DNA of 41,265 nt. Source: an uncultured Arsenicibacter sp. Lineage in GTDB: Bacteria > Bacteroidota > Bacteroidia > Cytophagales > Spirosomataceae. Of this stretch, positions 25,416 through 32,453 are shown piece by piece (position 1 is the first letter of the stretch; each line of letters starts with the position of its first letter). The notes beneath the pieces were generated by a model, which was not told the DNA's origin, made no database searches, and saw only the letters and a program-made list of their open reading frames with translations. A program made the translations under genes and the position numbers. Location: assembly GCF_945952095.1 (NCBI RefSeq), contig NZ_CAMFHL010000043.1, positions 1 through 41,265 on the forward strand, read 5' to 3'.

Positions 25416-25541
25416 ATGAACGGAAAAATACCTGATCTGCCTCCCTTCGTCAGCTCCTGGAAACAACTCTATGCCATCGTTATCGGGGCGCTTCTTGTTG
25501 AAATCGTTTTGTTTTACTACCTAATGATTAGCTTTTCATGA
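25416..25541 (+). CDS. 41-residue membrane miniprotein overlapping a symporter gene
   Basis: An ATG at 25416 opens a 41-codon frame: a short polar, proline-rich start (MNGKIPDLPPFVSSWKQ) and one hydrophobic helix (LYAIVIGALLVEIVLFYYLM). Its stop overlaps the symporter start in an ATGA arrangement (25538-25541), so translation is probably coupled. Small membrane subunits are known beside other sodium:solute symporters, such as YhdT with PanF and DUF485 with ActP. I infer a similar role; this sequence does not visibly match those families. Confidence 0.65.
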   Translation: MNGKIPDLPPFVSSWKQLYAIVIGALLVEIVLFYYLMISFS

Positions 25542-27220
25542 GCGGACTGGATTGGGGCATACTTATCGTAACATTAGCCAGTATTATCTTTTACGGTCTG
25601 TACCGGAGCCGCGGAAACCGCAATATGGACGATTATCTGCTGGCCGGACAGTCGTTACCCTGGTACCACGTGTGCCTGTCGGTGATGGCTACGCAGGCCA
25701 GCGCCGTCACGTTTTTGTCTGCCCCCGGGCAGGGCTATGCCGACGGCATGCGGTTTGTGCAGTTCTACTTCGGATTGCCGCTGGCAATGGTGGTGCTGTC
25801 AGTAACCTTTGTGCCGATGTTTCACCGGCTTCGGGTCTTTACCGCCTATGAATACCTTGAGGAACGCTTCGATGGCCGTGTCCGGATTCTGACGTCACTG
25901 CTGTTTCTACTGCAAAGGGGGCTATCGACGGGGCTTTCGATTTATGCACCGGCTATCATCCTCTCGACCATTTTAGGCTGGAACATCTACTGGACGAACC
26001 TCATTATGGGCGGTCTGGTACTGATCTACACCGTTACGGGCGGCACAAAAGCCATCTCCTACACGCACATTCAGCAGATGCTTATTGTGACGCTGGCGAT
26101 GGGGCTGGCAGGCTACATGACCGTACACCTGCTGCCGGAAAGTGTCGGCTTTACCGATGCCCTGAAGGTTGCCGGCAAGGCGGGCCGGATGAACCTGATC
26201 GACCTAAAATTTGATCCCAGCAGTCGCTACAATGTGTGGTCGGGACTGATCGGGGGCTTTTTTCTCCAGCTGTCTTACTTCGGAACCGACCAGTCGCAGG
26301 TAGGACGCTATCTGACCGGGCAGTCGGTCGGGCAAAGCCGTCTGGGTCTGCTGATGAATGGTCTGCTGAAAGTGCCGATGCAGTTTCTGATTCTGCTGGT
26401 TGGGGTACTGGTGTTCAGCTACTACCAGTTCCATGAGTCGCCGATCTTCTTTAACAAGCAGGAAACCGATAAGCTGAAAAACAGCCAGTATGCCACGCAA
26501 TACCAGCTGCTCGAAATCAGGCATCAGTTACTGGCTAAGGAACGGCAGAAAAATGTGGTGATGCTGGAATCGGCTATGGATGCGGATAACGACGAAGCCG
26601 TGGCTGAAGCCAAAAAGAGTATGGAGGAGACCGACGTGGCCATGAAGGAAATAAAAGCCGGCGTGGTTGACCTGATCAAAAAGAATAACCCGGCGGCCGA
26701 TACCAGCGATGTCAACTACGTCTTTCTGCGGTTTGTGCTCGATTATCTGCCCCACGGCCTGATCGGCTTATTAATCGCGGTCATTTTCAGTGCATCAATG
26801 GGGTCAATCGCAGCGGCGTATAATTCACTGGCATCTACCTCAATCATTGACATTTATAAACGCCGGATGCATACCACCGGCGATGACCGGCATTACCTCA
26901 GTGCCTCTAAATGGGCAACCGTCGGCTGGGGTATCTTCTGTATCATTGTCGCGCAGTTTGCCAACCGATTCGGCAGTATGATTGAGGCGGTAAATATCCT
27001 TGGCTCCCTGTTCTACGGCGTTATCCTCGGGATTTTCGTCGTGGCCTTTTACATGAAAAGTATCGGCGGCAAGGCAACCTTCTGGGCGGCCATTATCGGC
27101 GAAATTCTGGTTGTCTACTGCTATATGATTGACCTGACCGCCTTCCTGTGGCTGAATGTGATTGGCTGTGTGCTGGTCATGGGCATCGCCTGGTTACTCC
27201 AGCGCGTGTTCCGCTCCTGA
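25538..27220 (+). CDS. Sodium:solute symporter (SSS family)
   Basis: A 560-residue inner-membrane transporter with about 13 hydrophobic segments. Family marks include NMDDYLLAGQSLPWYHVCLSV near the start, GYADGMRF, YTVTGGTKAISYTHIQQ and, in the Na-site helix, IFSASMGSIAAAYNSLASTS. Between two helices, residues about 299-393 form a charged, coiled-coil-like insert (LLEIRHQLLAKERQKNVVM, VAEAKKSMEETDVAMKEIKA), predicted periplasmic by vSGLT topology. The solute is unknown; sugars, sialic acid, iodide or vitamins are all possible. It overlaps the miniprotein gene by 4 bp and ends at a GC-rich terminator. Confidence 0.9.
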   Translation: MSGLDWGILIVTLASIIFYGLYRSRGNRNMDDYLLAGQSLPWYHVCLSVMATQASAVTFLSAPGQGYADGMRFVQFYFGLPLAMVVLSVTFVPMFHRLRVFTAYEYLEERFDGRVRILTSLLFLLQRGLSTGLSIYAPAIILSTILGWNIYWTNLIMGGLVLIYTVTGGTKAISYTHIQQMLIVTLAMGLAGYMTVHLLPESVGFTDALKVAGKAGRMNLIDLKFDPSSRYNVWSGLIGGFFLQLSYFGTDQSQVGRYLTGQSVGQSRLGLLMNGLLKVPMQFLILLVGVLVFSYYQFHESPIFFNKQETDKLKNSQYATQYQLLEIRHQLLAKERQKNVVMLESAMDADNDEAVAEAKKSMEETDVAMKEIKAGVVDLIKKNNPAADTSDVNYVFLRFVLDYLPHGLIGLLIAVIFSASMGSIAAAYNSLASTSIIDIYKRRMHTTGDDRHYLSASKWATVGWGIFCIIVAQFANRFGSMIEAVNILGSLFYGVILGIFVVAFYMKSIGGKATFWAAIIGEILVVYCYMIDLTAFLWLNVIGCVLVMGIAWLLQRVFRS

Positions 27221-27223
27221 ATA

Positions 27224-27257
27224 AAAAAAGCGCCCCGGCCATTGGCCGGGGCGCTTT
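27224..27257. terminator. Bidirectional terminator between symporter and DUF2911 genes
   Basis: AAAGCGCCCCGGCC pairs perfectly with GGCCGGGGCGCTTT around a 3-nt loop (27227-27240 with 27244-27257). The A-run upstream gives the minus strand a T-tract. It serves both converging genes. Confidence 0.92.
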
Positions 27258-27274
27258 CGCAATATACCTATCCG

Positions 27275-28168
27275 TTATTTTTTCTTTGGTTTGCCTTTGA
27301 TCGCTGTCGGTGCAGGGAGCTTTGCCTGATACTCTGTTACGGCTTTAGCAATGGCATCTTTGAAGAACGGGAATGCACCGTCGTTGGTGCTTTCGCCGAT
27401 GCTCAGCGCTTTCTGCGCAATAGGCAGTGCTTCTGTGAATTTTCCCATTTTCGCCAGAATCTGCGACTTAATCCACAGGTTACGGTACGTTTCTTTCAGC
27501 CCGATTGACTTATCTGCCCATGCCAGTGCCTGGTCGAGTTTAGTGCCTTTCGACAGGTTATAGTTGGCGGCCGCCTGTAATACGGCTGCGTCTTCCGGTT
27601 TATCGGCAACGGCCTTCATCACGTTTGCGGCTGCGTTGGCGTTTACATCAACGTACATTTTCGCCGTTGCTTTCGCCGGACCAAACATAATGTTCATATT
27701 GGCCGTGCTGTCGGTCAGGTCGCTGAAGCTGATCGTGAACGTCTCGTGGTTGCTGCCGGTCGTTGGCTTCACGTTTACGCGCAGGGCGTCTTCTTCCTGC
27801 TTGTAGCTGTCTTCCGTTACGCTCAGGTTCTTGTTGAAGATGATGGTCCACTCGCTGGCATTCGGGATCGACATGATCGAGTACGTACCGGCGGCCAGTT
27901 TCTGGCCTTCTACCACAACGTCAGTTGTTGCCTGGAACGTTGTCGCCCCGTTGGCGCCCGTGCGCCATACTTTGCCGGCGGGTACAAATGAACCGGTAAA
28001 CGGTGTCCGGCCTTTCAGGCTCGGGCGCGAATATTTCACCGTAAAATCAGTAGTACCGACGGTCTGGATAATCGTTGCGCCGGGGCTTGGCTGAGGGAGA
28101 CGGATCTGAGCAGTAGCCAGTTGCGCGACAAGGCACAGGGCAACCGCGTTCAGGATAACTTTACGCAT
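27275..28168 (-). CDS. DUF2911 domain protein with C-terminal helical repeats
   Basis: A 297-residue exported protein (signal LCLVAQLATAQ). Residues about 22-170 are DUF2911: RLPQPSPGATIIQTVGTTD, KYSRPSLKGRTPF, GKVWRTGANGATTF, LAAGTYSIMSIP and WTIIFNKN. The C-terminal part is TPR-like (YNLSKGTKLDQALAWADKSI, ILAKMGKFTEALPIAQKAL) and ends in a basic tail. DUF2911 has no established function and is common in the periplasm of Bacteroidota. It is convergent with the symporter gene and divergent from the Nudix gene. Confidence 0.88.
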   Translation of the reverse strand: MRKVILNAVALCLVAQLATAQIRLPQPSPGATIIQTVGTTDFTVKYSRPSLKGRTPFTGSFVPAGKVWRTGANGATTFQATTDVVVEGQKLAAGTYSIMSIPNASEWTIIFNKNLSVTEDSYKQEEDALRVNVKPTTGSNHETFTISFSDLTDSTANMNIMFGPAKATAKMYVDVNANAAANVMKAVADKPEDAAVLQAAANYNLSKGTKLDQALAWADKSIGLKETYRNLWIKSQILAKMGKFTEALPIAQKALSIGESTNDGAFPFFKDAIAKAVTEYQAKLPAPTAIKGKPKKK

Positions 28169-28311
28169 TGGAGCTGGTTGTTTAGGGATTGTTAAATGTG
28201 GGGGCGAAATTGCGGCTTTTTACCCAGAAAAAATATACCCGATAGACTTTTGACCATTGTGTTTTTGTTAACGGCTTGTTAACGGAGTCTCCGGGTTCGT
28301 ACGTAAAACTC

Positions 28312-28848
28312 ATGCATCGCGAACCATTGCTGACGCTGCTGCGTCAATATGAGCCGTTTGACGAAAATGAACGGGCTATGTGGCAGGAAACCCTGTCGTT
28401 TGTGGAACAACAGCCGGATTGCTTTGAACGCTCCCTGCTCATCGGGCATGTTACAGGCTCGGCCTGGATTGTCTCGCCCGACCGTAGTCAGGCTGTGCTG
28501 ATTCATCACCGGAAACTGGACCGCTGGTTTCAGCCGGGCGGTCACTGCGACGGCGATCCGGATGTGGCAGCCGTGGCCATGAAAGAAGCAGAAGAAGAAA
28601 CCGGCCTGCGGTCAATCCGGCTGGTGTCGCCGGACATTTTTGACATCGATGTGCACCCGATACCGGCGAAAGGGGAGATACCTGCACACCTGCACTACGA
28701 TATCCGGTTCCTGCTCGAAGCAAACCCCGATGAAGCCTTTGAACACTCCGAAGAAACCAATGATATCCAGTGGGTGAAAGTTGACGTTATGGCTGACTTT
28801 ACGGATTCGGAATCCATTTTACGCATGATTCGTAAGAAAAATAACTAA
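28312..28848 (+). CDS. Nudix hydrolase
   Basis: A 178-residue protein with a Nudix box at about 76-99 (GGHCDGDPDVAAVAMKEAEE, then ETGL). The metal-binding KEAEEE core is present, but the first conserved Glu of GX5EX7REUXEEXGU is replaced by Pro and the Arg by Lys. Nudix enzymes split nucleoside diphosphates linked to another group; the substrate is unknown. Residues 1-45 form a helical N-terminal extension. The frame opens at a TTG (28276), but the ATG at 28312 is preferred. No operon partner is evident; an unknown secreted protein follows after 82 bp. Confidence 0.88.
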   Translation: MHREPLLTLLRQYEPFDENERAMWQETLSFVEQQPDCFERSLLIGHVTGSAWIVSPDRSQAVLIHHRKLDRWFQPGGHCDGDPDVAAVAMKEAEEETGLRSIRLVSPDIFDIDVHPIPAKGEIPAHLHYDIRFLLEANPDEAFEHSEETNDIQWVKVDVMADFTDSESILRMIRKKNN

Positions 28849-28892
28849 AACTATAAATATAGTAGCTGTTTTTATGGTTAATATTGTATAAA

Positions 28893-28906
28893 CGTGCTTT
28901 TGCACG
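28893..28906 (+). repeat. Short hairpin in the leader of the 28931 gene
   Basis: CGTGC-TTTT-GCACG, flanked by further weak TGTA/TACA pairing, lies 25 nt before the ATG. No T-tract follows. It may be a leader or 3'-end hairpin. Confidence 0.3.
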
Positions 28907-28930
28907 CTGTACAACAAAACCATAGAAAAT

Positions 28931-29350
28931 ATGAATCATGTCATCAGCAACGTGCCGTCTGACCGGCGGCGGGGGCTGTTGTATGCATTGATTCTGGGAC
29001 TGATCGCAGCAGGGCCGGCCGTATCGCAGGACGCAAAACTGAAGCGTGATGTTACGTACTCAACGCATAACTACAAGCACCCGAACAAGGCGCAGGTTGC
29101 CCGTAAATGGGAACAAAGCCCGAGTGTCAGAACCTCGGATTTTGCCGGACGGGAGGTCGTAACCGGCGATTACAAGAAGCCGGCCACCATCATTACCCAA
29201 CAGCCGACGCCGCAGCTTGCCTTTGAGGTGAAGCCGGAACGGGAAATAAACCGCAACTACAAAGCAGCGATGGCTACTCAGTTTGCGGACCGGAAGAAGA
29301 AAGCCGAAAGGCAGTCAAACGAACCGGTGCCGGCCGACGGCGGAAATTAA
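28931..29350 (+). CDS. Unknown exported protein
   Basis: A 139-residue protein with a signal peptide (GLLYALILGLIAAGPAVSQ). The mature part is hydrophilic and basic with no transmembrane helix: YSTHNYKHPNKAQVARKWEQ, DFAGREVVTGDYKKPATII and ending in a Lys/Arg-rich segment. No family is recognised. It ends convergent with the macrodomain gene, overlapping it by 4 bp, with no terminator between them. Confidence 0.65.
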   Translation: MNHVISNVPSDRRRGLLYALILGLIAAGPAVSQDAKLKRDVTYSTHNYKHPNKAQVARKWEQSPSVRTSDFAGREVVTGDYKKPATIITQQPTPQLAFEVKPEREINRNYKAAMATQFADRKKKAERQSNEPVPADGGN

Positions 29351-29877
29351 ACAATGGTTTCGGGATTGATCCGGTCATTATACAGCCGGAACGATTCTTC
29401 ATCAAAGCACACAAAGATGACTTCGGTCAGCGAAGTATCATTTTGCAGAAAGCCTGTGACGGTCGAAATAGCGACATCGCAGGCTTTTTCTTTTGGATAG
29501 CCGTAAATGCCGGTACTGATGCCAGGAAAGGCTACCGTCTCCAGTGCCTTTTCTGACGCGATTGCCAGCGACCGGTAATAGCAGCCTGCCAGCAGTTTTG
29601 ACTCCTCGTGATGCCCGCCGCGCCAGACCGGCCCGACCGTGTGGATGACATAGGCGGCCGGTAACCGGTAGCCTTTGGTTAGTTTAGCGTCGCCGGTTTT
29701 ACAGCCGTGCAGCAACCGGCATTCGTGCAGCAGTTCGGGGCCTGCCGCGCGGTGAATGGCACCGTCTACACCACCCCCGCCCAACAGGCTTGAGTTAGCC
29801 GCATTCACAATCGCATCGGCATGGACGTTGGTAATATCGCCGGTAATAACGGTCAGACGGGTTTTGTTAATCAGCAT
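29347..29877 (-). CDS. Macrodomain protein (ADP-ribosyl hydrolase, YmdB/MacroD-like)
   Basis: A 176-residue single macrodomain of usual length. Motifs: VITGDITNVHADAIVNAANS (adenine Asp and Asn residues), LLGGGGVDGAIHRAAG (catalytic loop 1), TKGYRLPAAYVIHTVGPVW and VAFPGISTGIYGYPKEKA (phosphate loop 2). Such proteins remove ADP-ribose from proteins or deacetylate O-acetyl-ADP-ribose. Convergent with the unknown secreted protein and divergent from the 29992 unit. No partner ADP-ribosyltransferase or sirtuin is seen nearby. Confidence 0.92.
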   Translation of the reverse strand: MLINKTRLTVITGDITNVHADAIVNAANSSLLGGGGVDGAIHRAAGPELLHECRLLHGCKTGDAKLTKGYRLPAAYVIHTVGPVWRGGHHEESKLLAGCYYRSLAIASEKALETVAFPGISTGIYGYPKEKACDVAISTVTGFLQNDTSLTEVIFVCFDEESFRLYNDRINPETIV

Positions 29878-29957
29878 ATAATGAGATAATTAATAACTTT
29901 TACGAGCGGTTTTACAAACTTTTACAATTGTTTACCCCCATTCAGAAAGCGGGAAGA

Positions 29958-29965
29958 TACATTTG
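29958..29965 (+). promoter_or_regulatory. -7 promoter element for the 29992 cluster
   Basis: TACATTTG fits TAnnTTTG and lies 26 nt before the ATG at 29992. The nearest upstream TTG is 27 nt away, more than usual, so support is partial. Confidence 0.45.
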
Positions 29966-29991
29966 CTGTCTCACGAAAATCATACAACAAC

Positions 29992-30405
29992 ATGAACACA
30001 GTAACGTATTTTTTCTCCCTGGCTCTTTATTATCTGGCCAGTTTGAACAGTAGTCCCGATACAAACCGGTTTCAGCATTGCGCGGCTGCCTTTCTGGGTT
30101 CGGGCATGATTGTGAATGAGTATACGCCATCGGGTAAATGTTCGGTACGGATGAATGCCACCGGCGACCTCTCGGTACAGACTGTTGATCTGGGCCGGAA
30201 TTATGCCAAAGCCGTTGAGCCGATTGCCTTCCGGGTCGCTATCCGCGATAAGGATACGAAAACCCTGCTTAGTTTTTCAGGGGATGCTGTGAAAAAGATG
30301 CCGGTTGAAAAAATACTGGCCCGCTGCAAAAAAGGGGATGCCATTATCCTGATGACAACTGACGAAACATACGCTTTACCTCATAACGAAATCCTGGTAC
30401 AATGA
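29992..30405 (+). CDS. Unknown exported protein, first of a related pair
   Basis: A 137-residue protein whose start (TVTYFFSLALYYLASLN) is a possible signal peptide or anchor. The mature part is beta-rich and ends with IAFRVAIRDKDTKTLLSFSG, then KKMPVEKILARCKKGDAII. The same pattern, FRVxxRxK...P..xILA...GD.xxI, occurs in the next gene, so the two look like distant paralogues in tandem. The stop overlaps the next start (ATGA), implying coupled translation. No known family is recognised. A downstream regulator with a periplasmic sensor domain makes an envelope role plausible. Confidence 0.6.
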   Translation: MNTVTYFFSLALYYLASLNSSPDTNRFQHCAAAFLGSGMIVNEYTPSGKCSVRMNATGDLSVQTVDLGRNYAKAVEPIAFRVAIRDKDTKTLLSFSGDAVKKMPVEKILARCKKGDAIILMTTDETYALPHNEILVQ

Positions 30406-30827
30406 AAACGACTGTTCTTACTTTCGCACTCTTTCTGACTATATCTGCCGCCGCCATGGCGCAATCGGCCAGCTTTTTCAGTAATTCGATTCAGTTGAAC
30501 GGCTACCCGCTGGATTACAGTAACTTTACCCTGCTTTCGCGCGGCATTATGACCCTTGTTGATCAGGGCAATAGCTCTGAAAAGGGTAAACAAGTGCCCT
30601 TTCGTGTGTACCTGCGCCGGAAAGGTGTCGTGATTACCGAAGGCGGTATGAGCGATAAAACTGAATACCGGAACATACCGATTCACCAGATTCTGGCAAA
30701 GGCACTTCCCGGCGATGAACTGGTTATTGATCCGTTATACCGGACCGACCGCATCAACCGGCAGGTCATTACCCTGCGGATGTTTGCCTGGCTGCTGTTT
30801 CGCGGTGTACGTGGCGATGGCTGTTAA
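30402..30827 (+). CDS. Unknown exported protein, second of a related pair
   Basis: A 141-residue protein with a clear signal peptide (LTFALFLTISAAAMAQS). The mature part includes FFSNSIQLNGYPLDYSNFTL, VPFRVYLRRKGVVITEGG and NIPIHQILAKALPGDELVI. The latter two segments align by eye with the preceding gene. Function unknown. Translation is coupled to the first gene by a 4-bp overlap. It is followed by a perfect palindromic terminator and then the membrane regulator gene. Confidence 0.62.
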   Translation: MKTTVLTFALFLTISAAAMAQSASFFSNSIQLNGYPLDYSNFTLLSRGIMTLVDQGNSSEKGKQVPFRVYLRRKGVVITEGGMSDKTEYRNIPIHQILAKALPGDELVIDPLYRTDRINRQVITLRMFAWLLFRGVRGDGC

Positions 30828-30844
30828 AATCGTCAATTCTTTGT

Positions 30845-30882
30845 ACCTTCCCGAACCGGAATTCCGGTTCGGGAAGGTTTTG
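30845..30882 (+). terminator. Perfect 34-bp palindrome with T-tract before the regulator gene
   Basis: Arms of 17 bp (30845-30861 and 30862-30878, core CCTTCCCGAACCGG) have no spacer and are followed by TTTTG. It sits 17 bp after one stop and 9 bp before the next ATG on the same strand. It should end the upstream mRNA, and it also places a hairpin over the regulator's translation start region. Confidence 0.85.
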
Positions 30883-30887
30883 TTCGT

Positions 30888-31865
30888 ATGAGTACATCGG
30901 CATTCAGTACATACAGGAATACGCTGCTAATCATTGCCGTATTTATCATCGGCGGGCTGTTTGTGCAGTTTGCCGGTTCCGGAATCAGTGTGCCCGTTAC
31001 GGAGCAGCAGGCTTTTGCACAACAGGTTAATCTGGCCATGCGCCGGACGGCCCATCAGCTCCTGACGCTGGCCGGTGACAAGACCACCCGCATCGAAGCG
31101 GTTAAGCAGCTGGATAAGGAAACTTTTCAGCTGCGGATGATCCGCAATTTTAATTATGATGAGCTGCCCGCCATTCTGGCTGAATCCCTGAAACGCCAGA
31201 ACATCAAAGCGGACTATGACGTGGCCGTATTCGACTGTAAGCAGGGCGAGCTGCAGCTGGGCTATTCGTTCCGGTACACGCGCCCGAACGAACCGGTCCC
31301 GTGTACCGGCCGGATGCAGGATGCCGGTTGTTACGTCATACAGGTGCGGTTTACACCGTTAAATCCCCCCGCACAACCAGACAATAAGGGGTATGCCATC
31401 GGGCTGGCGGGTATACTGACCGCGTTGGCCTATGTGGTTTATAACCGTAAAAAACGGGTTATGCCTGCGGCAGTTCCGGTAGCAGAACAGGTTCCGGAGG
31501 CAGTTGCCGGACCGGAGGAGCCGCAATGGCAGTTCTTCGGCGAATCGCGTTTACACACGCTGAATCCGGTTCTGGTAGTTGGTGATGTGCCGTATGAACT
31601 GACCTATCGTGAGGTCAAACTCCTGCGGCTGTTTATTGCTCATCCACAACAGGTACTCGACCGCGAGCTGATCCTGAAATCGGTCTGGCAGGATGAGGGT
31701 GTAGTTGTCGGGCGGAGCATTGACGTGTTTGTATCGCGTCTGCGTAAGCTGCTGCAGGCCGACCCGACACTGCGGATTGCAGCGGTCCATGGCATTGGGT
31801 ACCGGTTCGAAATCCGGAACCCGAAGGCGTTCTCTACCGGGGATTTACCTAACTTCGCGGCCTGA
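30888..31865 (+). CDS. Membrane-spanning winged-helix transcriptional regulator
   Basis: A 325-residue one-component regulator with the parts in an unusual order. Residues 1-12 are cytoplasmic. TM1 is about 13-29 (LLIIAVFIIGGLFVQFA). A periplasmic sensor-like domain spans about 30-167 with Cys117, Cys139 and Cys148. TM2 is about 168-186 (YAIGLAGILTALAYVVY). A Pro/Ala/Glu linker follows, then a C-terminal OmpR/PhoB-type winged helix at about 217-312 (LTYREVKLLRLFIAHPQQVL, VVGRSIDVFVSRLRKLL, IAAVHGIGYRFEI). ToxR/CadC proteins have the winged helix first and the sensor last; here this is reversed. The sensor resembles histidine-kinase input regions of the phylum by look only. The pentapeptide gene follows after 18 bp. 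Confidence 0.82.
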   Translation: MSTSAFSTYRNTLLIIAVFIIGGLFVQFAGSGISVPVTEQQAFAQQVNLAMRRTAHQLLTLAGDKTTRIEAVKQLDKETFQLRMIRNFNYDELPAILAESLKRQNIKADYDVAVFDCKQGELQLGYSFRYTRPNEPVPCTGRMQDAGCYVIQVRFTPLNPPAQPDNKGYAIGLAGILTALAYVVYNRKKRVMPAAVPVAEQVPEAVAGPEEPQWQFFGESRLHTLNPVLVVGDVPYELTYREVKLLRLFIAHPQQVLDRELILKSVWQDEGVVVGRSIDVFVSRLRKLLQADPTLRIAAVHGIGYRFEIRNPKAFSTGDLPNFAA

Positions 31866-31883
31866 ATCCGTTTTTCCGGCCAC

Positions 31884-32450
31884 ATGGAATACTATCAGCA
31901 ACTTTTTGACCATACAGACGAGCTGCCAGCCTTATGGGCCGGTCAGGACTTCGAGCAATGTACCTTCCGGAAGCTCGACCTGACCAAGGCTAACCTCTCA
32001 GGGGCTAATTTTGTCAACTGCCGTTTTGAGTCCTGCAACCTGACACAGGCAGAGATTAAGCAGACTAAATTACTTGATGTAGCCTTTTCCGGGTCTTCGC
32101 TGACCCACGTTGATTTCGGAACGTGCAGCGTCTTTGGTTTCAGCGTCAGTTTCACCGAATGCCAGCTGGACTACACCGTTTTTCTGGACCGGAACATGAA
32201 AAAAGCCCGGTTTCAGGAATGCTCGCTTAAGGAAGCGCATTTTTTGCGGTGTGATCTGACCAGTGCGGTTTTCGCAGCCTGTAATCTGGAACTGGCAAAA
32301 TTCGCCGAAAACAACCTGACGCAGTCCGATTTCTCGACATCGTATAACCTGCGTCTTGATCCGGATAACAACAAGCTGAAAAAAGCCCGTTTCTCGCTCT
32401 ATAACCTGCCTGGACTACTCACCAAATACGATCTGGTAATCAAGGAATAG
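31884..32450 (+). CDS. Pentapeptide-repeat protein
   Basis: A 188-residue protein whose body is made of A(D/N)LxF-type repeats: QCTFRKLDLTKANLSGANF, NCRFESCNLTQAEI, FGTCSVFGFS, ARFQECSLKEAHFLRCDLTS and NLELAKFAENNLTQSDFS. These fold into a right-handed quadrilateral helix. The length and the ending KARFSLYNLPGLLTKYDLVI resemble Qnr/McbG-type proteins that mimic DNA and bind gyrase, but many such proteins have other roles. It lies 18 bp after the membrane regulator, probably in one operon. Its tail is 3 bp from the convergent subtilase gene. Confidence 0.88.
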   Translation: MEYYQQLFDHTDELPALWAGQDFEQCTFRKLDLTKANLSGANFVNCRFESCNLTQAEIKQTKLLDVAFSGSSLTHVDFGTCSVFGFSVSFTECQLDYTVFLDRNMKKARFQECSLKEAHFLRCDLTSAVFAACNLELAKFAENNLTQSDFSTSYNLRLDPDNNKLKKARFSLYNLPGLLTKYDLVIKE

Positions 32451-32453
32451 CGC

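Noticed and set aside
30381..30686. Minus-strand 101-codon frame over the second exported protein
   Set aside because: Antisense to a gene with a clear signal peptide and coupled start; no supporting features of its own.
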